Source: an uncultured Coriobacteriaceae bacterium (GTDB lineage: Bacteria; Actinomycetota; Coriobacteriia; Coriobacteriales; Coriobacteriaceae). From it: a stretch of 32,769 bases of DNA. The stretch lies in contig CASFXG010000048.1 of assembly GCA_949298635.1 (NCBI GenBank), positions 1 to 32,769 of the forward strand, read 5' to 3'. The notes beneath the pieces were generated by a model. That model made no database searches. It was given only the letters and a program-made list of their open reading frames with translations, and was not told the origin of the DNA. The position numbers were made by a program, and so were the translations under genes. Below are positions 24,536 through 31,863 of this stretch, piece by piece. Position 1 is the first letter of the stretch. Each line of letters begins with the position of its first letter.

Positions 24536-24633
24536 GAACCTTTCGGAATTTCATCAATTGTACCCCTTGCGCCAGATGTCAACCTCTCGGCGCTTCGCGT
24601 GGCGGAGCTCCGTCGACCACAATCACATCGCTC

Positions 24634-24705
24634 TGTGCAAAAAGCGTAAAAAGTCTCAATAAGAACCTTTCGAACGACTCTTATTGAAGCTTTCTACGCT
24701 TTTTA
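24634..24705. repeat. TGTGCAAAAAGC palindrome, copy 2
   Basis: TGTGCAAAAAGCGTAAAAAG to 24663 pairs with CTTATTGAAGCTTTCTACGC (24680 onward). The right end has lost GCACA. It is homologous to 20099-20174; the loop sequence differs (CCTTTCGAACGA versus CAACAAACGAGC), so the stem is what is conserved. Confidence 0.75.
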
Positions 24706-24732
24706 ATCAATAAGGCACGATGCACGTTGAAA

Positions 24733-24764
24733 AACGGCCGCCAAGGTATCCCTCAGCGGCCGTT
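24733..24764 (-). terminator. Intrinsic terminator of purH
   Basis: AACGGCCGC and GCGGCCGTT form a perfect 9-bp stem; on minus it is followed by a TTTTTC tract. It is 47 bases downstream of the purH stop. Confidence 0.8.
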
Positions 24765-24810
24765 GCGGCTCATCTTCTGCCAAGCAGCGCTCCGTTGCCG
24801 CGCGCCCTCA

Positions 24811-26445
24811 CTAGTGGCGGAAATGGCGCGTCCCGGTGAAGATCATTGCGATATCGTGGTCGTCGCACGCCTTGATGGACTCGTCGTCGCGCACCGAACC
24901 ACCAGGCTGGATAATCGCCGTGACGCCGTGCTCGGCGAGGACATCGACGTTATCGCGGAACGGGAAGAACGCGTCGCTCGCCGCGACGAACCCGCCCGCC
25001 GCGAGCCCCATGCGCTCGCAAGCGTCTTCCGCGCGCTCGCAGGCCAAAAGCGCCGAGTCCACGCGGTTGGGCTGGCCCGGACCCATGCCGATACCCGCCT
25101 GATCCTTGGCGATCAAGATGGCGTTCGACTTCACCGTCTTCACGACGTTCCATGCGAACACGAGGTCACGCATCTCCTTGTCCGTGGGCTTGCGGCTCGT
25201 GGGGCACGTGAACTCGGTGGGATCCTCGTCCACCGTGTCGACGCACTGCACGAGCATGCCGCCATCGACGGAGCGCACCTCGAGCGTGGCATGACCCTCG
25301 GCGCCGCCCGTAGCGAGCACGCGAAGGTTGGCGCGCTTGCTCAGGCGCTCAAGCGCCTCGGGCGTATAGCTCGGTGCGATGAGCACCTCGACGAACTGCT
25401 TGTTCTGGTCTGCGAAATGCTCGACGAGCGCCAGCGGAACCTCGCGGTTCACCGCGATGATGCCACCGAATGCGCTCTTGGGATCGCAAGCGAAGGCGCG
25501 GTCGTACGCCGTCGTGACATCCTTCGCCACGGCGGAGCCGCACGGGTTCTGATGCTTCAGAATCACGCACGCCGGCTCGTCGAATTCGCGCACCGCATTC
25601 CACGCGGCGTCAGCATCGAGCAGGTTGTTGTACGAAAGCGGCTTACCCTGGATCTGCTCGGCACCCACCAACGGGTTCGGCGAGCTCACGAGGTTCGCGA
25701 GCTCTCCGGTGAGCTTGTAGACTGCCGCAGCCTGGTGCGGGTTCTCGCCGTAGCGAAGATCCTGCGCCTTGGTGAGGTGCAGGTCGAGCAGCGCGGGCGG
25801 CTCGAAGGGATCGTCTGGGTCGATCTCGCGATTCTGCAGCTCAAGATACGCGCTGAACCACGTGGAAATCGCCGTGTCGTAGGCAGCGGTGCGAGCATAT
25901 ACCTTCGCAGCGAGGCGACGACGCGTGACCTTCGTGGTGGTGCCGCCGTGTACGCCCATCTCTTCCAGGACGGGTGCGTAATCGTCTGGGTCGCAGATCA
26001 CCGTCACCGCATCGTTGTTCTTCGCGGCCGAGCGAAGCATGGAGGGACCGCCGATATCGATGTGCTCGATGGCGTCTTCAAACGTCACGTTCGGATCGGC
26101 AACCGTCTTCTCGAACTCGTACAGGTTCACGCACACGAGGTCGATGAGCTTGATATCGTGCTCGGCAGCCTCGGCCATGTGCTGGTCGGAATCGCGACGG
26201 GCAAGCAGCGCGCCGTGGACCTTGGGATGGAGCGTCTTCACACGACCGTCCATCATCTCCGGATACCCGGTAAACGCCTCGATGGGGGTAACGGGCACGC
26301 CCGCCTCCTCGAGCGCCCTCGCCGTTCCGCCCGTCGAGATGATCTCGACGCCGAACTTCTCGACGAGCGCCTGTGCGAACTCGACGATGCCCGTCTTGTC
26401 GGTCACCGATATGAGTGCGCGTTCGATCTTCCGCTCAGATCCCAT
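24811..26445 (-). CDS. purH: Bifunctional AICAR transformylase / IMP cyclohydrolase
   Basis: 544 aa. ATG 26443-26445 (MGSERKIERALISVTDKTGI) follows AGGAGG; an upstream in-frame extension lacks coding character. It catalyses the last two steps of de novo purine synthesis, AICAR to FAICAR to IMP. The N-terminal MGS-like cyclohydrolase domain (1-~200) has SVTDKTG, IISTGGTA, FTGYPEMMDGRVKTLHPKVH and NLYEFEKTV. The C-terminal transformylase has the catalytic ILKHQNPCGSA (usual KHxNPCG), SAFGGIIAVNR, and the terminal SDAFFPFRDNVD then IIQPGGSVRDDE. It is complete. A single-gene transcript is likely, with a terminator downstream and a 172-bp gap upstream with no recognisable regulatory RNA. Confidence 0.97.
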   Translation of the reverse strand: MGSERKIERALISVTDKTGIVEFAQALVEKFGVEIISTGGTARALEEAGVPVTPIEAFTGYPEMMDGRVKTLHPKVHGALLARRDSDQHMAEAAEHDIKLIDLVCVNLYEFEKTVADPNVTFEDAIEHIDIGGPSMLRSAAKNNDAVTVICDPDDYAPVLEEMGVHGGTTTKVTRRRLAAKVYARTAAYDTAISTWFSAYLELQNREIDPDDPFEPPALLDLHLTKAQDLRYGENPHQAAAVYKLTGELANLVSSPNPLVGAEQIQGKPLSYNNLLDADAAWNAVREFDEPACVILKHQNPCGSAVAKDVTTAYDRAFACDPKSAFGGIIAVNREVPLALVEHFADQNKQFVEVLIAPSYTPEALERLSKRANLRVLATGGAEGHATLEVRSVDGGMLVQCVDTVDEDPTEFTCPTSRKPTDKEMRDLVFAWNVVKTVKSNAILIAKDQAGIGMGPGQPNRVDSALLACERAEDACERMGLAAGGFVAASDAFFPFRDNVDVLAEHGVTAIIQPGGSVRDDESIKACDDHDIAMIFTGTRHFRH

Positions 26446-26617
26446 GCAGCCCCTCCTTGCCTGCAACGTCGCCACCGTGCACGGGCGACGAAATCCGATA
26501 CGCCCTCTAATGTAGCGCATCTGCAAGGGAAATAGGTGGAGCGGCGATACTCGGTGCAAAGAATCCTCCGAGTGGCGCGCTTACGCCGAAAACAAGAACG
26601 GTTCCAGCGGCACGCGG

Positions 26618-28567
26618 TTAGAACGAGCCTCCCCCGCCGCCACCGACGCCACCGCCCCCACCTCCAGAGAACCCGCCGCCTCCGCCGCCGCCCGAGCTGA
26701 ACCCGCTCGCCGCCGCGGCAGCGCTCGGCAGCACGCACACGTTCGAGGCATGTTGAACCGGCGTAACGCGGCGGCCATCGCCCGGCAAGTACCACCAGTA
26801 CGACGGGTACCAGCCGGTGGCGGCGATGCCCTCGATGGGCGCGAGGAGCGCCAGATCGCGCACGAGCTCGGTAGAGACGCCGAGTGCGACGGCACACACG
26901 AGCACGCTGTTCCACCTGCCCAGATCCTCGGGAACCGCGGCGCGGAGCGTCGTGAAATCTTCCAACCAGCGCGTGAAGGCGTCGCAGCGTGCACGGAGCT
27001 CAACGCCCTCGGGCGTCAGGCGCTTGAACCTCGTCCCGATTACCATGCCTGCGATCGCGAGCACTATCGCGGCGACCATGGGAATCCAGAGCTCCTCGAT
27101 AATTCCTATGATGAACGAGAAGGCTGCGAGCACGCCTCCTATCGCAATGGATGCCACCGCGGCAGCCGTGCCCTTCGATGCGATGAGCTGGCGTGCCTCG
27201 AGCGCATCGGAGACCTTGTGGACGAAGTCGACGCGCAGCTCCTCGTAGCGCTCGGGGTTATCGTTTTTGTAGGAACCGAGGGACGAGAAGCTCGCCGTCG
27301 TCTTGCTCGTGCGGAAGAAGAGCCTGAGCGCCGCGCCGTCGATATCGTCCGCGTCCTTGCGCGCGGGCTGGAGCAGCTCGAGGCGGTACTGCCTGCTTTC
27401 TGTTCGAGTCTCGTCTTCCCACGCCGCGTCTTCATCTGCAAACGGATCATCTGCGTAGGCAGCGCCCAAGGTGCGCTTGAGATACGTGCGCCGCTGCTCC
27501 TCCATATCCTGGATGCCCACCACGCCCTCGGCGGTGAGCTTCATGAGCGTCGAGACGAGCGCGCGCTCCGTCACCGCGCCGTTTTCGATGAACGCCGCCA
27601 AAACGGCAGGATGGTCGTGTGATGGAACGTCGTCGCAGTACGTTTCGGCAAACTGCGGCTTGGGCTCGCGCCGCAAGCACTTGAGCGCAACGAGCACCGC
27701 CATGAAGAACGTCGGCACGGCGACCATACCAGCACCTAAAAACGTTCGCTGATCGCGCGCACGCTGACGAAGCGCATTCGCCTCATCTGCCCACGCCCGC
27801 TCTTCCTCCAAAATCGTCGGCAAGCGCTCTTCGGAGGACGCCTCGCTACTCGCGGCAAGCTGGGGAACCCATGCGAGGGGAAACGCCACGCGCGCCTCGG
27901 CGAACTCACCTGTCGCCACGCGGGGAGCGCGGTACGTCACCTGAGGGATATCGGCATCGAGCGCTACCGCGCCGTCGAGCGGGCCATGCCCCCAGGCACG
28001 GAAGTCCTCACCCACGGTGACGGAACCAGGTTCAGCCTCGGGGAAACGAACCACGAGCTCGACATCTTCGGAATCTTCCTGCCAATCGGCACCCACGAAC
28101 TGCCAATAGAGCTCCGCGGTATCTCCCCAGGCCATCACGGCACCAGTGATCGTGTATCCCACCGAGACGAGCTGGACGTCATCCTCGGCATGCGGGGCGT
28201 ACACCATGAGCCGGCATACGCCTCTCGTCTGTTCCACGGTGTAGACCCCATCGTACCCAAGCTCGGCAGATGGTACCTGGGTAAACACGCGCGCTTCCCC
28301 GTCGTCCACCATGACGCCGTCGATGGCTACGCTCGACGCCGCGCCCTGTTCGTTGCTCGCCAAAGGGATCGTCCAGTACACGCCGTTGCCATCGTCGTCG
28401 AATCTGAACGCCCGCGTCTCGACCACGCGAAGGCTGCCATTTCCCAGAACCGACGCCTCGATGCGCACGTTCGGATAGGAGTCGGCATGCGCGGGCACGG
28501 GCGCGATCAGCGCAGGCATCAGAAACAATGCGCAGAGCACCAGCACCTTCCGAATGTTTCGCATCAT
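26618..28567 (-). CDS. DUF2207-domain membrane protein
   Basis: 649 aa. Start at ATG 28565-28567 of an ATGATG pair, with GGGAGGGGAG upstream. A signal peptide (about 1-29, VLVLCALFLMPALIAPVPAHA, cleaved near AHA-DS) is followed by an extracytoplasmic beta-rich DUF2207 domain: SYPNVRIEASVLGNGSLRVV, RFDDDGNGVYWTIPL, VGYTITGAVMAWGDTAELYW. Helices lie near residues ~280 and ~485-530 (two adjacent). The C-terminus ends in a very Gly-rich, Ser/Phe tail (FSSGGGGGGGFSGGGG), a hallmark of this family (YPP-type membrane proteins). The function is unknown; a role in envelope assembly is often supposed. It stands alone, divergent from the region leading to gluQRS. Confidence 0.88.
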   Translation of the reverse strand: MMRNIRKVLVLCALFLMPALIAPVPAHADSYPNVRIEASVLGNGSLRVVETRAFRFDDDGNGVYWTIPLASNEQGAASSVAIDGVMVDDGEARVFTQVPSAELGYDGVYTVEQTRGVCRLMVYAPHAEDDVQLVSVGYTITGAVMAWGDTAELYWQFVGADWQEDSEDVELVVRFPEAEPGSVTVGEDFRAWGHGPLDGAVALDADIPQVTYRAPRVATGEFAEARVAFPLAWVPQLAASSEASSEERLPTILEEERAWADEANALRQRARDQRTFLGAGMVAVPTFFMAVLVALKCLRREPKPQFAETYCDDVPSHDHPAVLAAFIENGAVTERALVSTLMKLTAEGVVGIQDMEEQRRTYLKRTLGAAYADDPFADEDAAWEDETRTESRQYRLELLQPARKDADDIDGAALRLFFRTSKTTASFSSLGSYKNDNPERYEELRVDFVHKVSDALEARQLIASKGTAAAVASIAIGGVLAAFSFIIGIIEELWIPMVAAIVLAIAGMVIGTRFKRLTPEGVELRARCDAFTRWLEDFTTLRAAVPEDLGRWNSVLVCAVALGVSTELVRDLALLAPIEGIAATGWYPSYWWYLPGDGRRVTPVQHASNVCVLPSAAAAASGFSSGGGGGGGFSGGGGGGVGGGGGGSF

Positions 28568-28699
28568 CGCTCCCCTCCCTCGCGCAGACAATTGCCTTGC
28601 CCAAAAGTCTACGCGATTTATCCATCTTTGTGTGGGAGTTGCGAGGGAGCATGTTCGCCCGTTTACCTGCGCCCGTACGGGTATAGAACGCAATGAGTG

Positions 28700-28898
28700 A
28701 AGATGCCGGAGCCCATTCGCATCGAAGCCCTCTCGGCTCACGCAGAGAGAGCACACGACGGGCTGCATGCAAACGGGTTCCGCTCTGAACTACCGATCCT
28801 TGCGGGCGGTTGGAAGCGACTCGCCGACCGCCCGCCTACATCGCCCCCCTTTTCCGAGGAGCCCCCAGGCGCGAACCTGGGGGCTTCTTCGTTTTTTT
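28700..28898 (+). ncRNA. Possible non-coding transcript ending in a strong terminator
   Basis: The plus strand carries a classical intrinsic terminator at 28860-28898: AGCCCCCAGG and CCTGGGGGCT, a 6-base loop, then a T-rich tract ending in T7. No plus-strand gene precedes it. Just before it is a 12-bp GC-rich stem (28802-28813 with 28824-28835, loop AAGCGACTCG). A small open frame (28702 on) runs straight through the terminator and has no ribosome site, so coding is doubtful. I could not match it to SRP RNA, 6S, tmRNA or RNase P. The 5' end is unknown. Confidence 0.4.
28860..28898 (+). terminator. Strong intrinsic terminator upstream of gluQRS
   Basis: A 10-bp perfect stem (28860-28869 with 28876-28885), then TCTTCGTTTTTTT. 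Its orientation shows that something is transcribed on the plus strand from further left. Confidence 0.85.
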
Positions 28899-28955
28899 GC
28901 CTGAAGCCGCGGGACAACGCACCAGGGCGTGTTTTAGGTTCCGCCGCGGTTCAAC

Positions 28956-28961
28956 TATACT
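28956..28961 (+). promoter_or_regulatory. Candidate -10 element placing gluQRS on a leaderless mRNA
   Basis: TATACT ends seven bases before the gluQRS ATG at 28969, the distance at which transcription would begin on or next to the A of ATG. No ribosome-binding site lies in those seven bases (TTCGGGC). A weak -35 (TTTAGG, 28933-28938) is 17 bases upstream. Confidence 0.5.
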
Positions 28962-28968
28962 TTCGGGC

Positions 28969-29961
28969 ATGAACACCACCCGGCACACACCTCAAAGCGC
29001 TCATGCAGGCGAAGCTCTACGCGTCGTGGGGCGCTTCGCCCCCACGCCGTCGGGTCGCATGCACCTCGGCAATGTGTACGCCTCACTCGTGGCATGGCTC
29101 TCCGCGCGAAGCCAGGGCGGAAGTGTGACACTGCGCGTCGAAGACCTCGATCCGCGCACCCAGTCCGGCCCGTGGACGGAGCTCTTGCTCGACGACCTGC
29201 GCTGGCTCGGACTCGAGTGGGACGGAGACCCCGTCTACCAGCACGAGCGCGTCGATCTCTACCGAGCTGCCGTCGAGAGGCTCGAGGCAGCCGGGCTCAC
29301 CTACCCATGCTTCTGCACGCGCGCCGAACTTCATGCCGCGAGCGCGCCGCATGCAAGCGACGGGACGCCCGTTTATACCGGCACATGCCGCGGCCTCACA
29401 CCCGAAGAGATTGCCGAGCGCCGCGCGACGCGCCTGCCAGCGCTTCGACTGCGCGTGCCCGACAGCGACGATCCCCGCGGCACCATCGTGTTCGAAGACC
29501 GCGTATACGGGTCGCAGCGTCAGGTGCTTGCACAGGAGTGCGGCGACTTCCTCGTGCGGCGCAGCGACGGGGTGTTCGCGTACCAGCTAGCAGTGGTAGT
29601 CGACGATGCCGCTACGGGCGTCACGGAGGTCGTGCGCGGGTGCGACCTCATGTCGTCGACGCCGCGGCAGATCTACCTTGAGCAGCTGCTCGGCCTGCCG
29701 GAGCCCGCCTACGCCCACATCCCGCTGCTCCTCGCGCCCGACGGGCGGCGCCTTGCCAAGCGTGATCGCGACCTGGATATGGGCGAGCTCAGGACACGCT
29801 TCGGTACGCCGGCGGCACTCCTAGGTTGGCTCGCCGGAATCGCAGGCCTCGCGCCCGATACCGCACCGCGTACCGCCGAGCAGCTTGCCGAGACGTTCTC
29901 TTGGGAGACCATGCGCAAGCACCGGGAGAACATGGTCATCACCGCCGACATGAGCATCTGA
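28969..29961 (+). CDS. gluQ: Glutamyl-Q tRNA(Asp) synthetase
   Basis: 330 aa from ATG 28969. It is a shortened glutamyl-tRNA synthetase catalytic core lacking the anticodon-binding domain; the family attaches glutamate to queuosine at position 34 of tRNA-Asp. Class I motifs are GRFAPTPSGRMHLGNVYASL (HIGH-type, 21-40) and RRLAKRDRDLD (KMSKS-like). The zinc site C114-x-C116...Y136-x3-C140 (YPCFCTR then VYTGTCRG) is the GluQRS form. VTEVVRGCDLMSSTPRQIYL is also diagnostic. Discriminating GluRS would be ~470 aa or more, so length supports the call. No DksA partner is adjacent. Transcription appears leaderless. Confidence 0.93.
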   Translation: MNTTRHTPQSAHAGEALRVVGRFAPTPSGRMHLGNVYASLVAWLSARSQGGSVTLRVEDLDPRTQSGPWTELLLDDLRWLGLEWDGDPVYQHERVDLYRAAVERLEAAGLTYPCFCTRAELHAASAPHASDGTPVYTGTCRGLTPEEIAERRATRLPALRLRVPDSDDPRGTIVFEDRVYGSQRQVLAQECGDFLVRRSDGVFAYQLAVVVDDAATGVTEVVRGCDLMSSTPRQIYLEQLLGLPEPAYAHIPLLLAPDGRRLAKRDRDLDMGELRTRFGTPAALLGWLAGIAGLAPDTAPRTAEQLAETFSWETMRKHRENMVITADMSI

Positions 29962-30004
29962 CACCAGCCGCAGCCTTCACTTCAGCAAAGACGTGAGCAT
30001 CTAT

Positions 30005-30122
30005 GTACCGGGCAGATATTCTCGCTCTTTTTGGGTTGGGATGCAGATGTATCCGTTTAGGTGCGCTTTAACGGAATAATCTGCATCGCAAACGCTTAAG
30101 GTGAGAATCTGAGTCCCGGACG
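30005..30122. repeat. ~118-bp imperfect palindrome upstream of tRNA-Ser
   Basis: Outer arms GTACCGGGCAGATATTCTCG (30005-30024) and GGTGAGAATCTGAGTCCCGG (30100-30119) pair imperfectly. Inner arms GATGCAGATGTATCCGTTTA (30040-30059) and TTTAACGGAATAATCTGCAT (30067 on) pair well, with three or four mismatches in ~20. The centre is a short loop. It resembles neither the GGGGAC nor the CCCCAGGGG families. The 258-bp gap contains no gene. Confidence 0.6.
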
Positions 30123-30219
30123 GAATTTCTCCAAAAACGAAGACTGAATAAAATTACGGCAATTTTAGTTCGCCCTTGTAACACGTCCGGTGGGTACGCT
30201 AATATTGTTAGCTGCTAAC

Positions 30220-30302
30220 GGAGAGCTGACCGAGAGGCCGAAGGTGCTCGCCTGCTAAGCGAGTATTCCCCACAAGGGAATCTGGGGCCCAGCTCTCCGC
30301 CA
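30220..30302 (+). tRNA. tRNA-Ser(GCU) lacking the T-loop
   Basis: Acceptor GGAGAGC (30220-30226) pairs with GCTCTCC (30292-30298), then discriminator G and encoded CCA (30300-30302). The D-arm, the anticodon stem CTCGC/GCGAG with loop CTGCTAA (anticodon GCT, 30254-30256) and a long serine-type variable arm (ATTCCC/GGGAAT) are all normal. The T-arm is not. Where TGGGG-TTCGAAT-CCCCA is expected there is only TGGGGCCCA, about 8 nt short, making the gene 83 instead of ~91 nt. As read, it could not form the T-loop and would be inactive. The prophage begins to its right, so it may be the attachment site. Confidence 0.85.
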
Positions 30303-30313
30303 GCCGAAAATTT

Positions 30314-30356
30314 CGCCATCTGGGTTATTGCAGCTCAGGTGGCGTTTTCTTTTTTC
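30314..30356 (+). terminator. Terminator of tRNA-Ser
   Basis: CGCCATCTG pairs with CAGGTGGCG (one wobble), followed by TTTTCTTTTTT. Orientation fits tRNA-Ser transcription. Confidence 0.8.
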
Positions 30357-30493
30357 GTATCTCCTTCTAACTCCCTCTAATTTCTGCGAAAAACATGCGA
30401 TTCGAGGGGGCAAATGTTAAAAAATGCGAATGGCCGATGGCGCGTTTCCGCAGGTATACAAAGGCGGTAAAACGGGCGCATGCGAACGCAAAG

Positions 30494-30523
30494 AACCCCT
30501 CCCCGCCGAGGCGGAGAGGGGCT
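30494..30523 (-). terminator. Terminator of the prophage lysis operon
   Basis: CCCCTCCCCGCC and GGCGGAGAGGGG form a GC-rich hairpin; on minus it is followed by TTCTTTG. It lies 22 bases past the endolysin stop. The rest of 30357-30493 is A/T-richer, without a gene. Confidence 0.65.
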
Positions 30524-30544
30524 AGATCGAGGTCTATCAAGCAT

Positions 30545-31447
30545 TTAGAACTTGCCGGAATTAAGCGCCTTCTGCATCGCCTTGACGGTGAGGCTCTCGT
30601 AGTCGAGCTTGCCGTCGAGGACCTTCGCGCCGCTGCCCTTCTTCATATAGTAGGCGATCAGCTTGTTGATGGTCTCCTCGCCGAGGATGCCGTCAACCTT
30701 CGCGCCGGTCTTCTTCTGAAGCAGCGCGATGGTCTGCGACCCCTCGCCATATCCGCTCTGGAGCCATTCCCAGCCGTCGGTGCAGCCGGGGCAGGACCCC
30801 TTCCAATACTTGTTCTGGCGGCTGATGATGCCGTCCTTGAAGGGGGCTCCGAGAACCTGCTGTAGGCGCAAGGACGTCTTCGGCCCCCACAGGCCGTCGA
30901 CATCGAGCACGGGCTCCTCGACCTCCGGCTCGTCGGGAACCTCGGCGCCGGTCATCTTGTCGTACCAGTACTGTGCGCGCTTGATGTACGCGTCCTTCTG
31001 GCTGCCGTAGATCTGGCCGGGGCAGGACGTAGCTGAGAAGTGCTTGTGCGGGAACACGACGTTGAGCCACGTCGGTCGGCCGAGGCCGTAGTACTTGCAG
31101 ACCGCGGCCACGAGGTGCGCGCCGTTGTCGAGCGCCGCCTCCGTGATCGTGCCGTCCTTGAGGTTGGCGTGCTCGATGCCGATCGACTTGCAGTTGGCCA
31201 CCCAGTCGCCCGCGTGCCAGGCGGTGTTGCCGTCCCACACGAGCTGGCCGATGTCGCCGTCGTCCTCAACCTGGTAGTGCGCGGACGCCTCGCGCGCCTG
31301 CCACACCGAGTAGCAGCCGTTTATCGTGAGGTTGCCGGCGTTGTAATGCACGACGACGAACTCGACCTTGTATCCGCCCCTGCCCTTGGTGTAGTGCTTT
31401 GTGAGGAGCTTGTTCACGTCGGCTTCGAGCTTCTCCCAGTCCTTCAT
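30545..31447 (-). CDS. Phage endolysin, N-acetylmuramoyl-L-alanine amidase
   Basis: 300 aa. ATG 31445-31447 overlaps the stop of the preceding 44-aa frame (ATGA). The N-terminal Amidase_2 domain (~25-165) has zinc ligands His34 (VVVHYNAG), His134/136 (FPHKHFSATSCPG) and Cys142, with SIGIEHAN giving the structural Glu. It cuts the bond between muramic acid and L-Ala. The C-terminus (180-300) has repeated elements, LDVDGLWGPKTSLRLQQVL and KVDGILGEETINKLIAYYM, resembling peptidoglycan/cell-wall binding repeats. No signal peptide, so export depends on the holin. It is the distal gene of the lysis cassette. Confidence 0.9.
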   Translation of the reverse strand: MKDWEKLEADVNKLLTKHYTKGRGGYKVEFVVVHYNAGNLTINGCYSVWQAREASAHYQVEDDGDIGQLVWDGNTAWHAGDWVANCKSIGIEHANLKDGTITEAALDNGAHLVAAVCKYYGLGRPTWLNVVFPHKHFSATSCPGQIYGSQKDAYIKRAQYWYDKMTGAEVPDEPEVEEPVLDVDGLWGPKTSLRLQQVLGAPFKDGIISRQNKYWKGSCPGCTDGWEWLQSGYGEGSQTIALLQKKTGAKVDGILGEETINKLIAYYMKKGSGAKVLDGKLDYESLTVKAMQKALNSGKF

Positions 31448-31578
31448 TCGGGCTTCACCTGCTCGGTGCCGTCTCCGTCGTCAAAGTCTCCCTCGCGGTC
31501 GCCGCGCGGGTTGTCGTCCTCGAGCGACGCCAGGTACTCCGCGATCTCCTCGGGGGTCATCTCTTCGCGTGCCGCCAT
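31444..31578 (-). CDS. 44-aa acidic ORF, translationally coupled to the endolysin
   Basis: ATG 31576-31578 (MAAREEMTPEEIAEYLASLE) follows a perfect AGGAGG. It ends with TGA overlapping the endolysin ATG by four bases (ATGA). About half the residues are acidic (DDNPRGDREGDFDDGDGTEQ), so it is soluble and disordered-looking. It sits nine bases after the holin stop, in the operon holin, this ORF, endolysin. It is likely a small regulatory or coupling protein; the function is not recognised. Confidence 0.7.
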   Translation of the reverse strand: MAAREEMTPEEIAEYLASLEDDNPRGDREGDFDDGDGTEQVKPE

Positions 31579-31587
31579 GTCTTCCTC

Positions 31588-31836
31588 CTATTCCGTGTCG
31601 TCGCTGCCCGTGGCGTCCACGGTGCCGTCCTCGGGGTCGCCTGTGCGCATCATGGCCATGAGCGGCGAGAGCACGCACATGATCGCGGCGGTGGCGAGCG
31701 AGGCCGTGGTGGGGTCCTCGATCACGCCACCCATCGCGAGCGGCACCGCCACGATGAGCACCGACAGGAGGCCTTGCACGATCGAGCGCGCGAGGCGCAT
31801 CTCCGTCTTCTCGCTGGTAAGGAATTCGTCAAGCAT
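31588..31836 (-). CDS. Putative phage holin
   Basis: 82 aa from ATG 31836 with AAAGGAG upstream. Two transmembrane stretches (about 18-39 IVQGLLSVLIVAVPLAMGGV and 44-63 TASLATAAIMCVLSPLMAMM) are joined by a short loop, with a charged N-terminus and an acidic tail (GDPEDGTVDATGSDDTE). Size, topology and position immediately before the endolysin are those of a class II holin, which makes the membrane lesion for endolysin release. Confidence 0.8.
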   Translation of the reverse strand: MLDEFLTSEKTEMRLARSIVQGLLSVLIVAVPLAMGGVIEDPTTASLATAAIMCVLSPLMAMMRTGDPEDGTVDATGSDDTE

Positions 31837-31863
31837 CTCTGCTCCTTTCCGCGGCCTGGGCCG

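Noticed and set aside
2401..24705. CRISPR array
   Set aside because: The repeats are isolated palindromes with irregular, kilobase spacing and no cas genes.
24727..26535. 602-codon plus-strand frame over purH
   Set aside because: Same reason: mirrors the complete PurH on minus.
28697..28972. 91-aa plus-strand frame before gluQRS
   Set aside because: It reads straight through a strong terminator and into the gluQRS start; no ribosome site.
30303..30544. Integrase or second attachment site near tRNA-Ser
   Set aside because: No integrase frame and no repeat of the tRNA 3' end is visible in the window; the prophage continues past the right edge.
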